Source: Paroedura picta (taxonomy: Eukaryota; Chordata; Lepidosauria; Squamata; Gekkonidae). From it: a DNA stretch of 64,000 nucleotides. The position numbers and the translations under genes were made by a program. Location of the stretch: the NCBI RefSeq assembly GCF_049243985.1, contig NC_135381.1, positions 26,770,345-26,834,344 of the forward strand. Direction: 5' to 3'. Shown in pieces: positions 59,101-64,000 of this stretch. Every line of letters starts with the position of its first letter. Position 1 is the stretch's first letter. Under the pieces are notes generated by a model. It made no database searches, was not told where the DNA came from, and saw only the letters and a program-made list of their open reading frames with translations.

Positions 59101-61496
59101 CAGAAAGGCCACAGCACTGAAATTATAGAGCTAGGAAACTGTATTGCATTTCAGTGGAACCCAGGTCAGTTAAAAGGCATATTATTAACTGGCTAAACGT
59201 ATGGAGAATAACATGGTCTACGCAGAGTACCTGATATAGGCAGCATAACCTGCCTGGGACAGTTTCCTTACTCAAAGAGAAGTTTCCTGTATGAAGTTGT
59301 GTCAGTTTCATGATGGAAGAAAGATAGAATAAAGTTTAATAAATGTTTTTTTTTAAATCCCTGATTGGGTGAGCATCAGTTTAGCTGGCTCACACTCTTG
59401 ATGTCCTCTCATTAAGAGACTGGAGATGCCAAGAGCTTGAAATACTGTAATAGAAGAATCTCACACATATTGTCAAATGCCATTTATGCACTGGGAACTT
59501 CACTGCCCCAGCTCCCATGCAGGAGCACAAATCGGGGGCGGATGAGGTGCACCGGGCCAAATGCTCCCCCATGCGGGTACAGGAAGAAGTGGGACAACCT
59601 GCCATGACTAAAACTCCAACCTGCAGCCTGGCATGAAATCTCCAGTGCGTAAACGGTCATTGGGCTAGTATATTCCCAAGGGGATCATGTCAGACTTTTT
59701 GCCTCAAAGAGTCCTTTTGAGGTCTGATTTACATAGAGCCTGGGCAACAGGAACCGTCTGTGTACCCAGATGCATTTAAATATACAGACTGTACATACTG
59801 GACCATTTAACCTGATTATTGGCTTGGGAGGTTCCACAGTGGCATGCTGGTTGCATGCTACTGTGCCAATGACTATGCAGTCCTAAACAGAATTACTCCA
59901 ATCACTTAGAATGGAACAATTCTATTTAGGATTTTGATGTAAATGTACTCAGGAGCAGCTTTCCAGTCATTTTGAAAGTTATTTTCAGTAATAATATCAC
60001 AATCCTAAGCAGAGTTATACCCTTCTACAGTCCATTGAATCCAGTAAGCTTAAAAGGACCTTACTCTGCTTAGGAATGAACTGTGGCAGTGATTCAATGG
60101 TCTTGATGGAATGTGCCATCAAATTGCAGCCAATTTATGACCCTGTATGGCAGGGGTAGTCAAACTGTGGCCCTCCAGATGTCCATGGACTACAGTTCCC
60201 ATGAGTCCCTGCCAGCATTTGCATTGCATGGACATCTGGAGGGACGCAGTTTGACTACCCCTGCTGTATGGTTTTCAAGGAAAGAAACAAAAGTGACTTG
60301 ACATTGCCTCTCTTTATGCAGCAGTCCCCTATTTCCTTCCCAGCAAGTCACCGAGAGGTTGTGTGCACCAGGCCGGAATGGGCAGATGTGCCACTTAATT
60401 ATCTAGAGTGGTATAATCTCTCAGGGCTGTTGCATCTAACTTGAGCTGTGCTGCTTTACCAACAACTCAGTCATCCAAGTGGCAAGGTGTTCTAGCCTGC
60501 CTCCAAAGTGTGATGAAAAAAGACCCTTTTTATTTTTAATGTAATTTATATTATTGCTTAAAAACCTTCTGTGTTCTCTTTGGGCAGGCCCAGAGTCCTT
60601 ACCTCCCTCATTACGGAGGAGTAGATGTTCATTTTGCTGGCTTGTTAGACTGTTTTAAGCAGATGGTGAAGACTAAGGGAGTCCTTGCCCTTTGGAATGG
60701 GCTCACTGCTAACTTGCTCAGGGTACGTATCACTGCTGTTTGCTTGAGGCAGATTCATGACACTCATTAATGCACGACTGGGTTTTTGTCTTGTTAGGTA
60801 TAAGTGTCAATGAGTTGTTTGACTGATTCATCTGTGGCTGTTTTCCTGCAAAACCCATATGTACACCTAACTGTGCCTTTGGGTAGCTGAAATTCATTCC
60901 TAAGCTGAAGAGGGCCAAATCAATCCAGTAAATTCATGTTGGTAAATTTTCGTAATAGTTGCTGGCATTTTCTTTTCAGTGAAATTTCAATATACTTGCA
61001 TATTTATTTACATTATTATTTAATATTGTAATTGGTGGAAATACAAAACGAAATACAACAGAAAACTATTACTGTTACAAGAAAAGTACATTTTAATATT
61101 TTAATTACATTTTAGGGTAATACGCTAGAACCAAAACAGCTTGAAAGGGTAATTACTTATCCTTAAAACACAGCCTCATTGATGAAAATGTGAAGCTCCT
61201 AATTAATAGAAGATTTGATATACAAATTAAAAGTTGCAACCTTTGATTTCACAGATCAAGTAGTGGCCTTGAAGCCTGGAGAGTAATCTCAATAATGTGT
61301 TTGTTTGTTTTTTAAACAGGTTGTCCCTTATTTCGGGGTGATGTTTAGCACCTTTGAGTTCTGTAAGCGAGTCTGCTTGTATCAAAATGGCTACATTGAT
61401 TCACCGTTAAGTTACAAGCTAACACCAGGAGTAGACCAGAGTTTACAACCCCAAGAGCTGCAAGAATTTAAACTTCTTAGAAGAAAAAATGTTTAA
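34901..61496 (+). CDS. SLC25A43: SLC25A43, mitochondrial carrier family member
   Basis: Five coding exons, 34901-35172, 39450-39691, 41195-41367, 60588-60722 and 61320-61496, join to 332 residues. They encode an SLC25 mitochondrial inner-membrane carrier of unknown substrate. The three-fold repeat is visible. Its PX[DE]XX[KR] signatures read PLEVLT (repeat 1, degenerate as in the human protein), PTDVVK (repeat 2) and PFETVK (repeat 3). The cardiolipin-type turns read GIGALWKGN, GIVALYRGV and GVLALWNGL. DDLGHISQWSSIMAGSLAGM and SYKLTPGVDQSLQPQEL match human SLC25A43 closely. The C-terminus is about nine residues shorter than the human one (341 aa as I recall). All introns are GT/AG, phases fit, and nothing is broken. 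Intron 3 is 19.2 kb. The mRNA is driven from a CpG island. Confidence 0.96.
35381..35510. mobile_element. Palindromic hAT MITE, copy 5
   Basis: Near-perfect arms from 'ggtagtcaaactgcgg' to 'ccgcagtttgactacc', in SLC25A43 intron 1. The outermost CAGGG is worn and no clear target duplication is left, although the arms themselves differ by almost nothing. Confidence 0.88.
35640..35725 (+). repeat. 22-bp tandem with TATA motif
   Basis: 'gacatcatagggaggagcca' / 'gacatcacagggaggggcc' in tandem, directly followed by 'tatatagg'. It could be a fragment of a transposon promoter; nothing else supports a transcription start. Confidence 0.4.
36306..36580 (+). mobile_element. Sauria SINE
   Basis: Full-length, moderately diverged copy in SLC25A43 intron 1, from 'accagcttgatgtagtgg' to 'accaactcttcttcg'. 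Confidence 0.9.
37770..38605 (+). mobile_element. CR1 LINE fragment
   Basis: A well-kept stretch: FRKNKSCQTDLISFFEEVTT, then [60 protein letters not shown]. An internal deletion removes the catalytic RT core. 37844-38305 is open for 153 codons but is CR1, not a host gene. Confidence 0.88.
38610..38900 (+). mobile_element. L2-clade LINE, 3' tail fragment
   Basis: Shares 'tcaaccaggaccagagcattctc', here as 'ctcaaccagg'...'tcctggcccccacctgatgg', with the coding end of the L2 at 52.0 kb, followed by worn 3'UTR. It abuts the CR1 piece on its left. Confidence 0.7.
38915..39340. repeat. Interspersed repeat, 'ttatttatagtctgcttt' type
   Basis: Begins 'tgttatttatagtctgctt' and has a relative at 46795-46990 ('cgtcatttatagtctgcttt', then an 'agcaataaac'-type region). 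Probably a LINE 3' region in reverse; family not settled. Confidence 0.45.
39450..39691 (+). CDS. SLC25A43: SLC25A43 exon 2
   Basis: 242 bp, acceptor 'tatcttgccctag|G', donor TTAG|gtatca. It encodes residues 92-171, with the second carrier repeat: QWSSIMAGSLAGM, signature PTDVVKTRLI and the GIVALYRGV turn. One base (G) carries over into Gly172. Confidence 0.97.
39771..40150 (-). mobile_element. Helitron 3' terminus with uncertain body
   Basis: On the - strand: CCCGTTC/GAACGGG stem (39800-39783, loop of four), spacer 'ctttgaaa', CTAG at 39774-39771, then T. The GC-rich stretch to about 40150 is probably its body; it is not homologous to the 9-kb copy except at the terminus. It begins 80 bp after the exon 2 donor of SLC25A43. 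Confidence 0.6.
40173..40991. mobile_element. TIR element, GGCCATTCCGCA family, copy 1
   Basis: 819 bp with inverted ends GGTCCATTCCGCACA / TGTGCGGAATCGCCC. Flanking TCT on each side may be a 3-bp duplication. The inside is homologous to the copy at 45592. No transposase frame; superfamily not resolved. It lies in SLC25A43 intron 2. Confidence 0.82.
41195..41367 (+). CDS. SLC25A43: SLC25A43 exon 3
   Basis: 173 bp, acceptor 'ttttttttgacag|GG', donor ATGCAG|gtatgc (phase 0). It encodes residues 173-229: VPFSAGSFLVYTHLDKIW, then the start of repeat 3 with AQTLSFPFETVKRKMQ. The human protein has LPFSAGSLLVYMNLEKIW at the same place. Confidence 0.97.
41559..41800 (+). mobile_element. Sauria SINE, diverged
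   Basis: Head 'caaggtgtagtggttaagag', B box 'ggttcaatttcc', worn 3' part ending 'gggtataaaaaccaac'. Confidence 0.85.
43454..43835. mobile_element. hAT element, CAGTGGTTCTCAACC family
   Basis: 382 bp with inverted ends CAGTGGTTCTCAACCTT / CTAGGTTGAGAACCACTG, a well-known vertebrate hAT terminus. The flanks (ATCTAGGC / ATATAGAT) are only a 5/8 match, so the insertion looks old. No transposase is visible. Confidence 0.88.
44091..44771. mobile_element. 681-bp palindromic hAT element
   Basis: Ends CAGTGGTCCCCAACCTTTTT / GGGTTGGGGACCACTG. Flanks TTCTAGAA and CTCTAGAA match 7/8. The two halves, each about 330 bp and GC-rich, are inverted copies of each other meeting near 44430. Landmarks repeat in mirror order: 'accggtcaatgc', 'cagcagcagctgc', 'agccatggtgg', 'gagagcaccaaagg', 'ggatccacggaccgg'-like centre. 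Mirror-image ORFs on both strands follow from this and are not genes. Confidence 0.92.
45592..46497. mobile_element. TIR element, GGCCATTCCGCA family, copy 2
   Basis: 906 bp, same orientation and same interior as the copy at 40173 (for example 'tcacctcctttgttgcgattc', 'gccagaaattgcaccc'). Ends GTGCCATTCCGTACA / TGCGGAATGGCCT. A short local duplication of 'atttcggccagaaattgca' is seen near 46030-46075. No clear target duplication. Confidence 0.82.
48571..48725 (-). mobile_element. tRNA-derived SINE, 5'-truncated
   Basis: Same family. The flanks CTCCCGCATT (48561-48570) and CTCCCGCACT (48726-48735) match 9/10. The 'aaaggta' tail is extended to three units. Confidence 0.9.
49185..49405 (+). repeat. 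About 108-bp tandem duplication
   Basis: 'agaagcatccaccacggggg ... cccagcagtgaggaggacca' is followed by 'agaggagcatccaccgcggg ... cccagcggtgaggaggaccc'. The two units are diverged and lie in a GC-rich block (48.9-49.7 kb) that I cannot assign to any element. Confidence 0.7.
50096..50164 (+). repeat. (CT)n-(CA)n microsatellite
   Basis: About 45 bp of CT followed by about 20 bp of CA, in SLC25A43 intron 3 just before a tRNA-SINE. Confidence 0.95.
50221..50505 (-). mobile_element. Full-length tRNA-derived SINE (GTGGCGCAGAGTGG head)
   Basis: On the - strand it starts 'gagcctcttgtggcgcagag' (pol III A box) with B box GAGTTCAATCCC and ends in a 'ggtatacctttacctt'-like tail. A perfect 12-bp target duplication TTAATCTAACAT flanks it (50209-50220, 50506-50517). 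The other three copies in the window are shorter forms of this one. Confidence 0.92.
50953..52440 (+). mobile_element. L2-clade LINE, 3' portion
   Basis: The translation shows the end of an L2-type reverse transcriptase: DDTQLFLM, SRLDYYNSLYTGLPL, VQNAAARMLMRT, LQQLHWLPVEYQISLKVLVI, TFKAICGLGPEYLRD. It has stops and frameshifts in many places. The 3' end 'ctgagccgcagagcaggggg' and an ATTT-rich tail follow. A Sauria SINE interrupts it at 51411-51690. Confidence 0.88.
51411..51690 (+). mobile_element. Sauria SINE, full-length, nested in an L2 LINE
   Basis: Head 'gagccagtttggtgtagtgg' (A box), B box region 'ggttcaattctg', tail 'ataagaaccaactctta'. It splits the L2 reading frame between 'gattacta' and 'attcactg', so it is younger than that LINE. 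Confidence 0.92.
53254..53400. repeat. Hairpin repeat, 'cttaaaggtgctactggactc' family
   Basis: Two inverted arms, 'aaaatcagagtccaatagc' ... 'gctactggactctgatttt', separated by about 25 bp. The same unit, single-armed, occurs at about 53578-53688, 53971-54055, 55187-55300 and, worn, near 31830 and 43360. Confidence 0.8.
53689..53970 (-). mobile_element. Sauria SINE between two copies of another repeat
   Basis: Reverse copy starting at the 'aagaagaagaag' tail and ending 'ccactacaccaaactgcc'. It is flanked on both sides by the 'aagtttgag...ttattcaaggt' repeat (53578-53688 and 53971-54055). Confidence 0.9.
54126..54332 (+). repeat. 'gggttgccaa' repeat, nearly complete
   Basis: Starts 'gcttgccagctctgggttgg' and ends 'cacctggaggttgccaatcc', so both inverted termini are present. 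Confidence 0.7.
54900..55410 (+). mobile_element. CR1 LINE 3' end with nested repeat
   Basis: From 'gggacttgggaatgttcagcc' to 'ccttccaactatcattctatg', the usual CR1 3' end. About 55187-55300 is an inserted 'tgaatctttgtcttaaaggt' repeat with the flanking 'agacagatac' copied on both sides. Confidence 0.82.
55705..55983 (+). mobile_element. Sauria SINE, full-length
   Basis: Closest in the window to a consensus: 'gtgtagtggttaggagtgcg' head, 'ggttcgattctgcgctc' B box, '3' Bov-B-like' end 'gtaagccgctttgagcctcc' and CTT-rich tail. Nearly identical to the copy at 51411, so both are probably young. Confidence 0.93.
56770..57010 (-). repeat. Interspersed repeat, partner of 2272-2555
   Basis: Reverse copy ('gggctgattctgcatttact' to 'agaagttagggcttctgaag'). 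Sequence continuing to about 57150 may belong to the same element. Confidence 0.7.
57508..57780 (+). mobile_element. Sauria SINE, old copy
   Basis: Recognisable from 'catgatgtagtggcacc' to 'gtataaaaaacagctc' but heavily diverged, with a local expansion of 'gttctctta' in the middle. Confidence 0.8.
57966..58260. mobile_element. TIR element, GGCCATTCCGCA-related, left part
   Basis: Starts 'aatggcatttccacacatt' and shares 'acagcgttatgccagct' with the reverse fragment at 61730-61920. The remainder ('cccgtcaatcaaactgggcagc') echoes the interior of the 40-kb and 46-kb copies. Right end not located. Confidence 0.6.
60151..60263. mobile_element. Palindromic hAT MITE, copy 6
   Basis: Perfect 8-bp target duplication CTGTATGG (60143-60150, 60264-60271). 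Part of the central loop and right arm is deleted ('cagcatttgcattgcatgg'). Confidence 0.92.
60588..60722 (+). CDS. SLC25A43: SLC25A43 exon 4
   Basis: 135 bp, acceptor 'ttctctttgggcag|G', donor CTCAGG|gtacgt, phase 0 at both ends. It encodes residues 230-274: AQSPYLPHYGGVDVHFAGLL, then GVLALWNGLTANLLR. The exon is shorter than the usual ORF cut-off and was found by homology to the human protein. Confidence 0.96.
60723..61319 (+). other. SLC25A43: SLC25A43 intron 4
   Basis: A 597-bp AT-rich intron with GT...AG ends and a T-rich acceptor tract. No repeat is recognised. Confidence 0.9.
61320..61496 (+). CDS. SLC25A43: SLC25A43 terminal exon, coding part
   Basis: Acceptor 'gttttttaaacag|G'. It encodes residues 275-332: VVPYFGVMFSTFEFCKRVCL, YQNGYIDSPLSYKLTPGVDQ, then SLQPQELQEFKLLRRKNV and TAA at 61494-61496. 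The human tail runs about nine residues longer and is Lys/Pro-rich; here it ends early with no sign of damage. Confidence 0.97.
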   Translation, partial: VVPYFGVMFSTFEFCKRVCLYQNGYIDSPLSYKLTPGVDQSLQPQELQEFKLLRRKNV

Positions 61497-61687
61497 GTCC
61501 AGAAAAGCATTTTCCTGAGACTGTGGATGTTGCAAAATGGATAGTGTGGTTTATGATTAGACTTCAGTGGGGAGTAGAAATAAAGACACTAGCTTTAAAA
61601 CCTCTTGTTTGTAAAACAAAGGCTTTCATAACTGGTGATCCTCCAATCCAGATCCTGCTCAAACAGCCACAAATTGTGGTCCCGGAG

Positions 61688-61724
<37 letters not shown>
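61688..61724 (+). repeat. (CT)n microsatellite
   Basis: About 18 uninterrupted CT units, about 190 bp after the SLC25A43 stop codon. Confidence 0.95.
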
Positions 61725-61725
<1 letters not shown>

Positions 61726-61729
61726 AGCA

Positions 61730-61920
61730 AACTGCCTGCACAACAAATAGGTGTTAAATCGTCCAGGCAGAGCAAAAAAATGTTTTTTCCCCACCAGTTA
61801 ACACACAAAGCATGCGAGAGAGCCAGGAGGTGAGGAGTGGCTGGAAGCATGATTTTTTTTAACATCATTACGCCATTGAGCTGGCATAACGCTGTGTTTT
61901 TCAAATTGCGGAATGGCCCT
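61730..61920. mobile_element. TIR element, GGCCATTCCGCA-related, reverse fragment
   Basis: Ends 'aaattgcggaatggccctc'. On the reverse strand it reads the same 'acagcgttatgccagctc' as the piece at 57966. It sits in the putative SLC25A43 3'UTR. Confidence 0.6.
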
Positions 61921-62239
61921 CAATGTTACCTGAAGAAAAAGCCCAGACTAAACCTTTTTTTCTTGAAACACTGGAACCAGAATTCAAGTGCTGACTGTCT
62001 TGCCTTGAAATATAAAATGTGATATTTAAAACTAGAAGCATACACAAAATGTTACAAACACAAACCCTGAAAATGTGTTTGAAACTTCCAGTCTCTGAGA
62101 ACATGGTGTCAGAAATAAAAACAGTGTTATTTAAAATGTTGATTTTAAAGGCTGAAGAAGGGTTTTATTTGTTTGTCTGAAGCTGGGGGAAGATAGGCAG
62201 AGAACATGGTAATTTTAAAATTGCAGGCATGTTGTCTAT

Positions 62240-62612
62240 AGATCTAAAGTCCCGCAGGGCCTGCAAGATGGAGCTCTTCCACCTGGCATTTGGTTTAGGC
62301 TGGGGAGGGATGCCTGGTGTTACAATGCTTCCTTATGCTAAATGCTAGGTGCTAGATCTGACACCAGGAAGATCACAACCATTGGGATACCGTTGAGAGT
62401 AGTGGCTTGAGGCCGGAGCAGTGATGTTATGGGTTGTGTGTGTCTTTTTTCTTGTTTCTATTGTCATATTGATGTTAGTTTTCTGATATTAGTTTTAATT
62501 GTGGGGATGGGGAACATTTTAATGTTGTATTTATGGGATTTTTATTGTTTTATCTGTGAGTCGCCCTGAGCTGACACTATTCAGGAGGGGTGGGATACAA
62601 ATCCCTATCTAT
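62240..62612 (+). mobile_element. L2-clade LINE, 3'UTR fragment
   Basis: 'gcagggcctgcaagatggag' matches the L2 at 52.1 kb. The end 'gtgagtcgccctgagctgac...ggggtgggatacaaat' is the usual squamate L2 3' terminus. Confidence 0.75.
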
Positions 62613-62759
62613 AGTTCCTCTATATATTTGTGAAACACCCCTGTGGGAAGATCAGCTGGGGTGTTCAGCCTTGAATACGGGCCACCCTGCTCACCTCCCT
62701 CACAGGGGGCCTATTATGGGGAGAGGAAGGGAAGGCAATTTTAAACTGTTTGGAGCGAC

Positions 62760-62936
62760 CTGAGGCCTGCTGGGTGACTGTGGGCCATTCCCTGTTCTCT
62801 CAGAGCTCTCAGCCCCAGATCCCTCACAGGTTGTCTATTGTGAGTAGAGAAAGGGAAAAGGTGTTTGTAAACTGCTTTGGGACTCCTTTTGGTAGTAAAC
62901 AGCAGGGTACAAAAATCCAGCTCTTCTTCTTCTAAG
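62760..62936 (+). mobile_element. Sauria SINE 3' part inside a Helitron
   Basis: From 'gaggcctgctgggtgactg' to 'gctcttcttcttct'. Same junction with Helitron sequence ('aaggggcaaccgtgaaag') as in the copy at 9.9 kb. A second SINE 3' piece lies at 62683-62757. Confidence 0.8.
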
Positions 62937-63432
62937 GGGCAACCGTGAAAGAAGCATGTGGGCACATAACATTATATCAATAGAAAAAAAATGGAGACAG
63001 AAGGAGTAGGGCCACAGAACTGGGAGGAATTGGTTGCTATGTAATCTTCCCCTAAGAAGAGTCTCCAGTCTGATTTTCCCTTCACATATCTGAGGACATG
63101 GCTCTGGAAAGCTCATCTGTAACCACTATGCCACAATTCCCAAATGTCAGTTCTCTCCCACACTCAATGAACATTCCACACCACAGGTTCTTGACACCCA
63201 TATCTCCACACCCACACCCTCATTTGTCACCATGCCACCACAACCCCCCCCCCCCAACACACACATTCAACCTCATGCCCTTACAGACTGGACAACCCCT
63301 CCCCTTCCTCTTCCCAATGCCAAGCTCTCTCTGTCTTAATCACTCTCTTCATTTTTACTTCCCTCTCTCTTTGCTATTTTCCTTTCCCCCGCTAACATCT
63401 GTTGTATCAGCTACAACGGGCTTTAATTCTAG
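62760..63432 (+). mobile_element. Non-autonomous Helitron, 3' end at 63432, carrying the same SINE
   Basis: Ends with hairpin GTTGTA/TACAAC (63401-63417), spacer 'gggctttaatt', then CTAG followed by T. Its body matches the 9.4-9.9 kb copy (for example 'gtttttgacaccc'-type segments, 'gaagagtctccagtctgatt', 'ggagacagaaggagtagg') and it has the Sauria SINE (62760-62936) at the same internal place. Confidence 0.72.
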
Positions 63433-64000
63433 TTCAAAAATAAATAAAAATAAAGTACATGATAGGCTGCCCCCAGTAAGGTCCCTTAACACCATCAGAA
63501 CTCATCGCACCTAGGAAAGTAGCACAGGGAGAAGGCTATTAGAATCCTCCATGTCATGATCAGCTAGCTTTCTACAGGTGAGGAGTTTATTTATTATTAT
63601 TTTTATTTATTACATTTGTATAGTACCCTCCCCTAAGGCTCAGGGTGGTAGGGGTAAAGTTAATTATGCAATTTCAGACAAGCTGTACCTTTTGACATTT
63701 TTTGAATGTATGGACGGGCTCTTACAGAATAATTTTGTGGCAGGTTATGCACTTAAGAAAGCAGGAAAAGCCTGGATTTTAAATTTTGGAGAGACTGTGC
63801 ACTTTCAGTGAAAATACCAAAATGTATAAAATAATTCCATCTCATTCTGTTTCATAGAATATGTTTGCAGATCTCCATGATTCAGTATGGAGAAAAAACA
63901 TGTATCATTGATCACTTCAGTCATTCGAGTGGTGAATATGCATAATGCCACCAACAATTGCACTCCTAGTCTGTGCAATTATTTTTTTGTCCAGGTACAT

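Larger units (their letters stand above)
41368..60587 (+). other. SLC25A43: SLC25A43 intron 3 (19.2 kb, transposon-rich)
   Basis: No second gene is found inside. Contents in order: Sauria SINE (41559-41800), hAT element (43454-43835), palindromic hAT element (44091-44771), TIR element (45592-46497), interspersed repeat (about 46790-47000), truncated tRNA-SINE (48571-48725), an unclassified GC-rich block with a tandem duplication (48.9-49.7 kb), CT/CA microsatellite (50096-50164), full tRNA-SINE (50221-50505), L2 LINE (about 50953-52440) interrupted by a SINE, hairpin repeat (53254-53400), SINE (53689-53970), CR1 tail (about 54900-55410), SINE (55705-55983), inverted repeat copy (56770-57010), SINE (57508-57780), TIR element (about 57966-58260) and MITE (60151-60263). 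The stretches 42.1-43.4, 47.3-48.5 and 58.6-60.1 kb show nothing I can name. Confidence 0.8.
61497..62140 (+). other. SLC25A43: SLC25A43 3'UTR (approximate)
   Basis: AATAAA hexamers lie at 61579-61584 and 62114-62119. If the distal site is used, the UTR contains a (CT)n run (61688-61724) and a reverse-oriented TIR-element end (about 61730-61920). If the proximal site is used, the UTR is only about 100 bases and avoids both. Confidence 0.5.
61900..64000. other. 3' flank of SLC25A43
   Basis: L2 3' fragment (about 62240-62612), Helitron copy with SINE ending at 63432, and a LINE/SINE tail fragment near 63590-63650 in reverse. 63660-64000 shows nothing recognisable. The neighbour expected from human order (SLC25A5) is not reached. 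Confidence 0.6.

Overview
This is nuclear vertebrate DNA, almost certainly from a squamate reptile. The dispersed repeats point there: Sauria-type tRNA SINEs whose 3' ends read 'gtaagccgctttgag...ataagaaccaactcttctt', CR1, L2 and Bov-B LINE pieces, a Penelope-like relic, Helitron ends and many small hAT elements. The SINE and hAT mix reminds me of geckos, but I cannot prove the family or species. There is no sign of bacterial, viral or organellar sequence.

Three host genes are present, in the order PGRMC1 - AKAP17B - SLC25A43, as on human Xq24. (1) PGRMC1, + strand: the last two coding exons (2585-2740, 3302-3405). Exon 1 lies to the left of the window, so bases 1-2584 are intron. (2) AKAP17B, - strand: five coding exons (23347-22580, 21250-21120, 18822-18576, 17510-15986, 15708-15644) join in phase to 911 codons plus stop. 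A noncoding first exon is proposed in the CpG island near 28.2-28.45 kb. The human counterpart is, to my knowledge, a pseudogene (AKAP17BP), so an intact copy here is the most interesting gene-level result. (3) SLC25A43, + strand: five coding exons (34901-35172, 39450-39691, 41195-41367, 60588-60722, 61320-61496) join to 332 codons plus stop, with a 19.2 kb third intron.

Layout: 1-4.2 kb, PGRMC1 3' half and 3'UTR. 4.2-12.5 kb, intergenic repeats (palindromic hAT MITEs, a Penelope-like relic, a Helitron with a SINE inside). 12.5-15.64 kb, mostly repeat-free DNA that probably holds the AKAP17B 3'UTR. 15.64-28.45 kb, AKAP17B. 28.5-34.6 kb, the region between the two divergent promoters, with L2/CR1/Bov-B pieces. 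34.7-61.5 kb, SLC25A43, whose introns 1 and 3 are packed with nested transposons. 61.5-64 kb, its 3'UTR and flanking repeats.

The genes do not form a pathway. PGRMC1 is a heme-binding membrane protein of the cytochrome b5 fold, AKAP17B is a paralogue of the PKA-anchoring splicing protein AKAP17A, and SLC25A43 is an orphan mitochondrial carrier. Apart from intact AKAP17B, the notable content is transposon biology: several MITE families with clear target-site duplications, one 681-bp palindrome, Helitron termini with shared hairpins, and nested insertions that give a relative order of activity. I found no undescribed multi-gene system.
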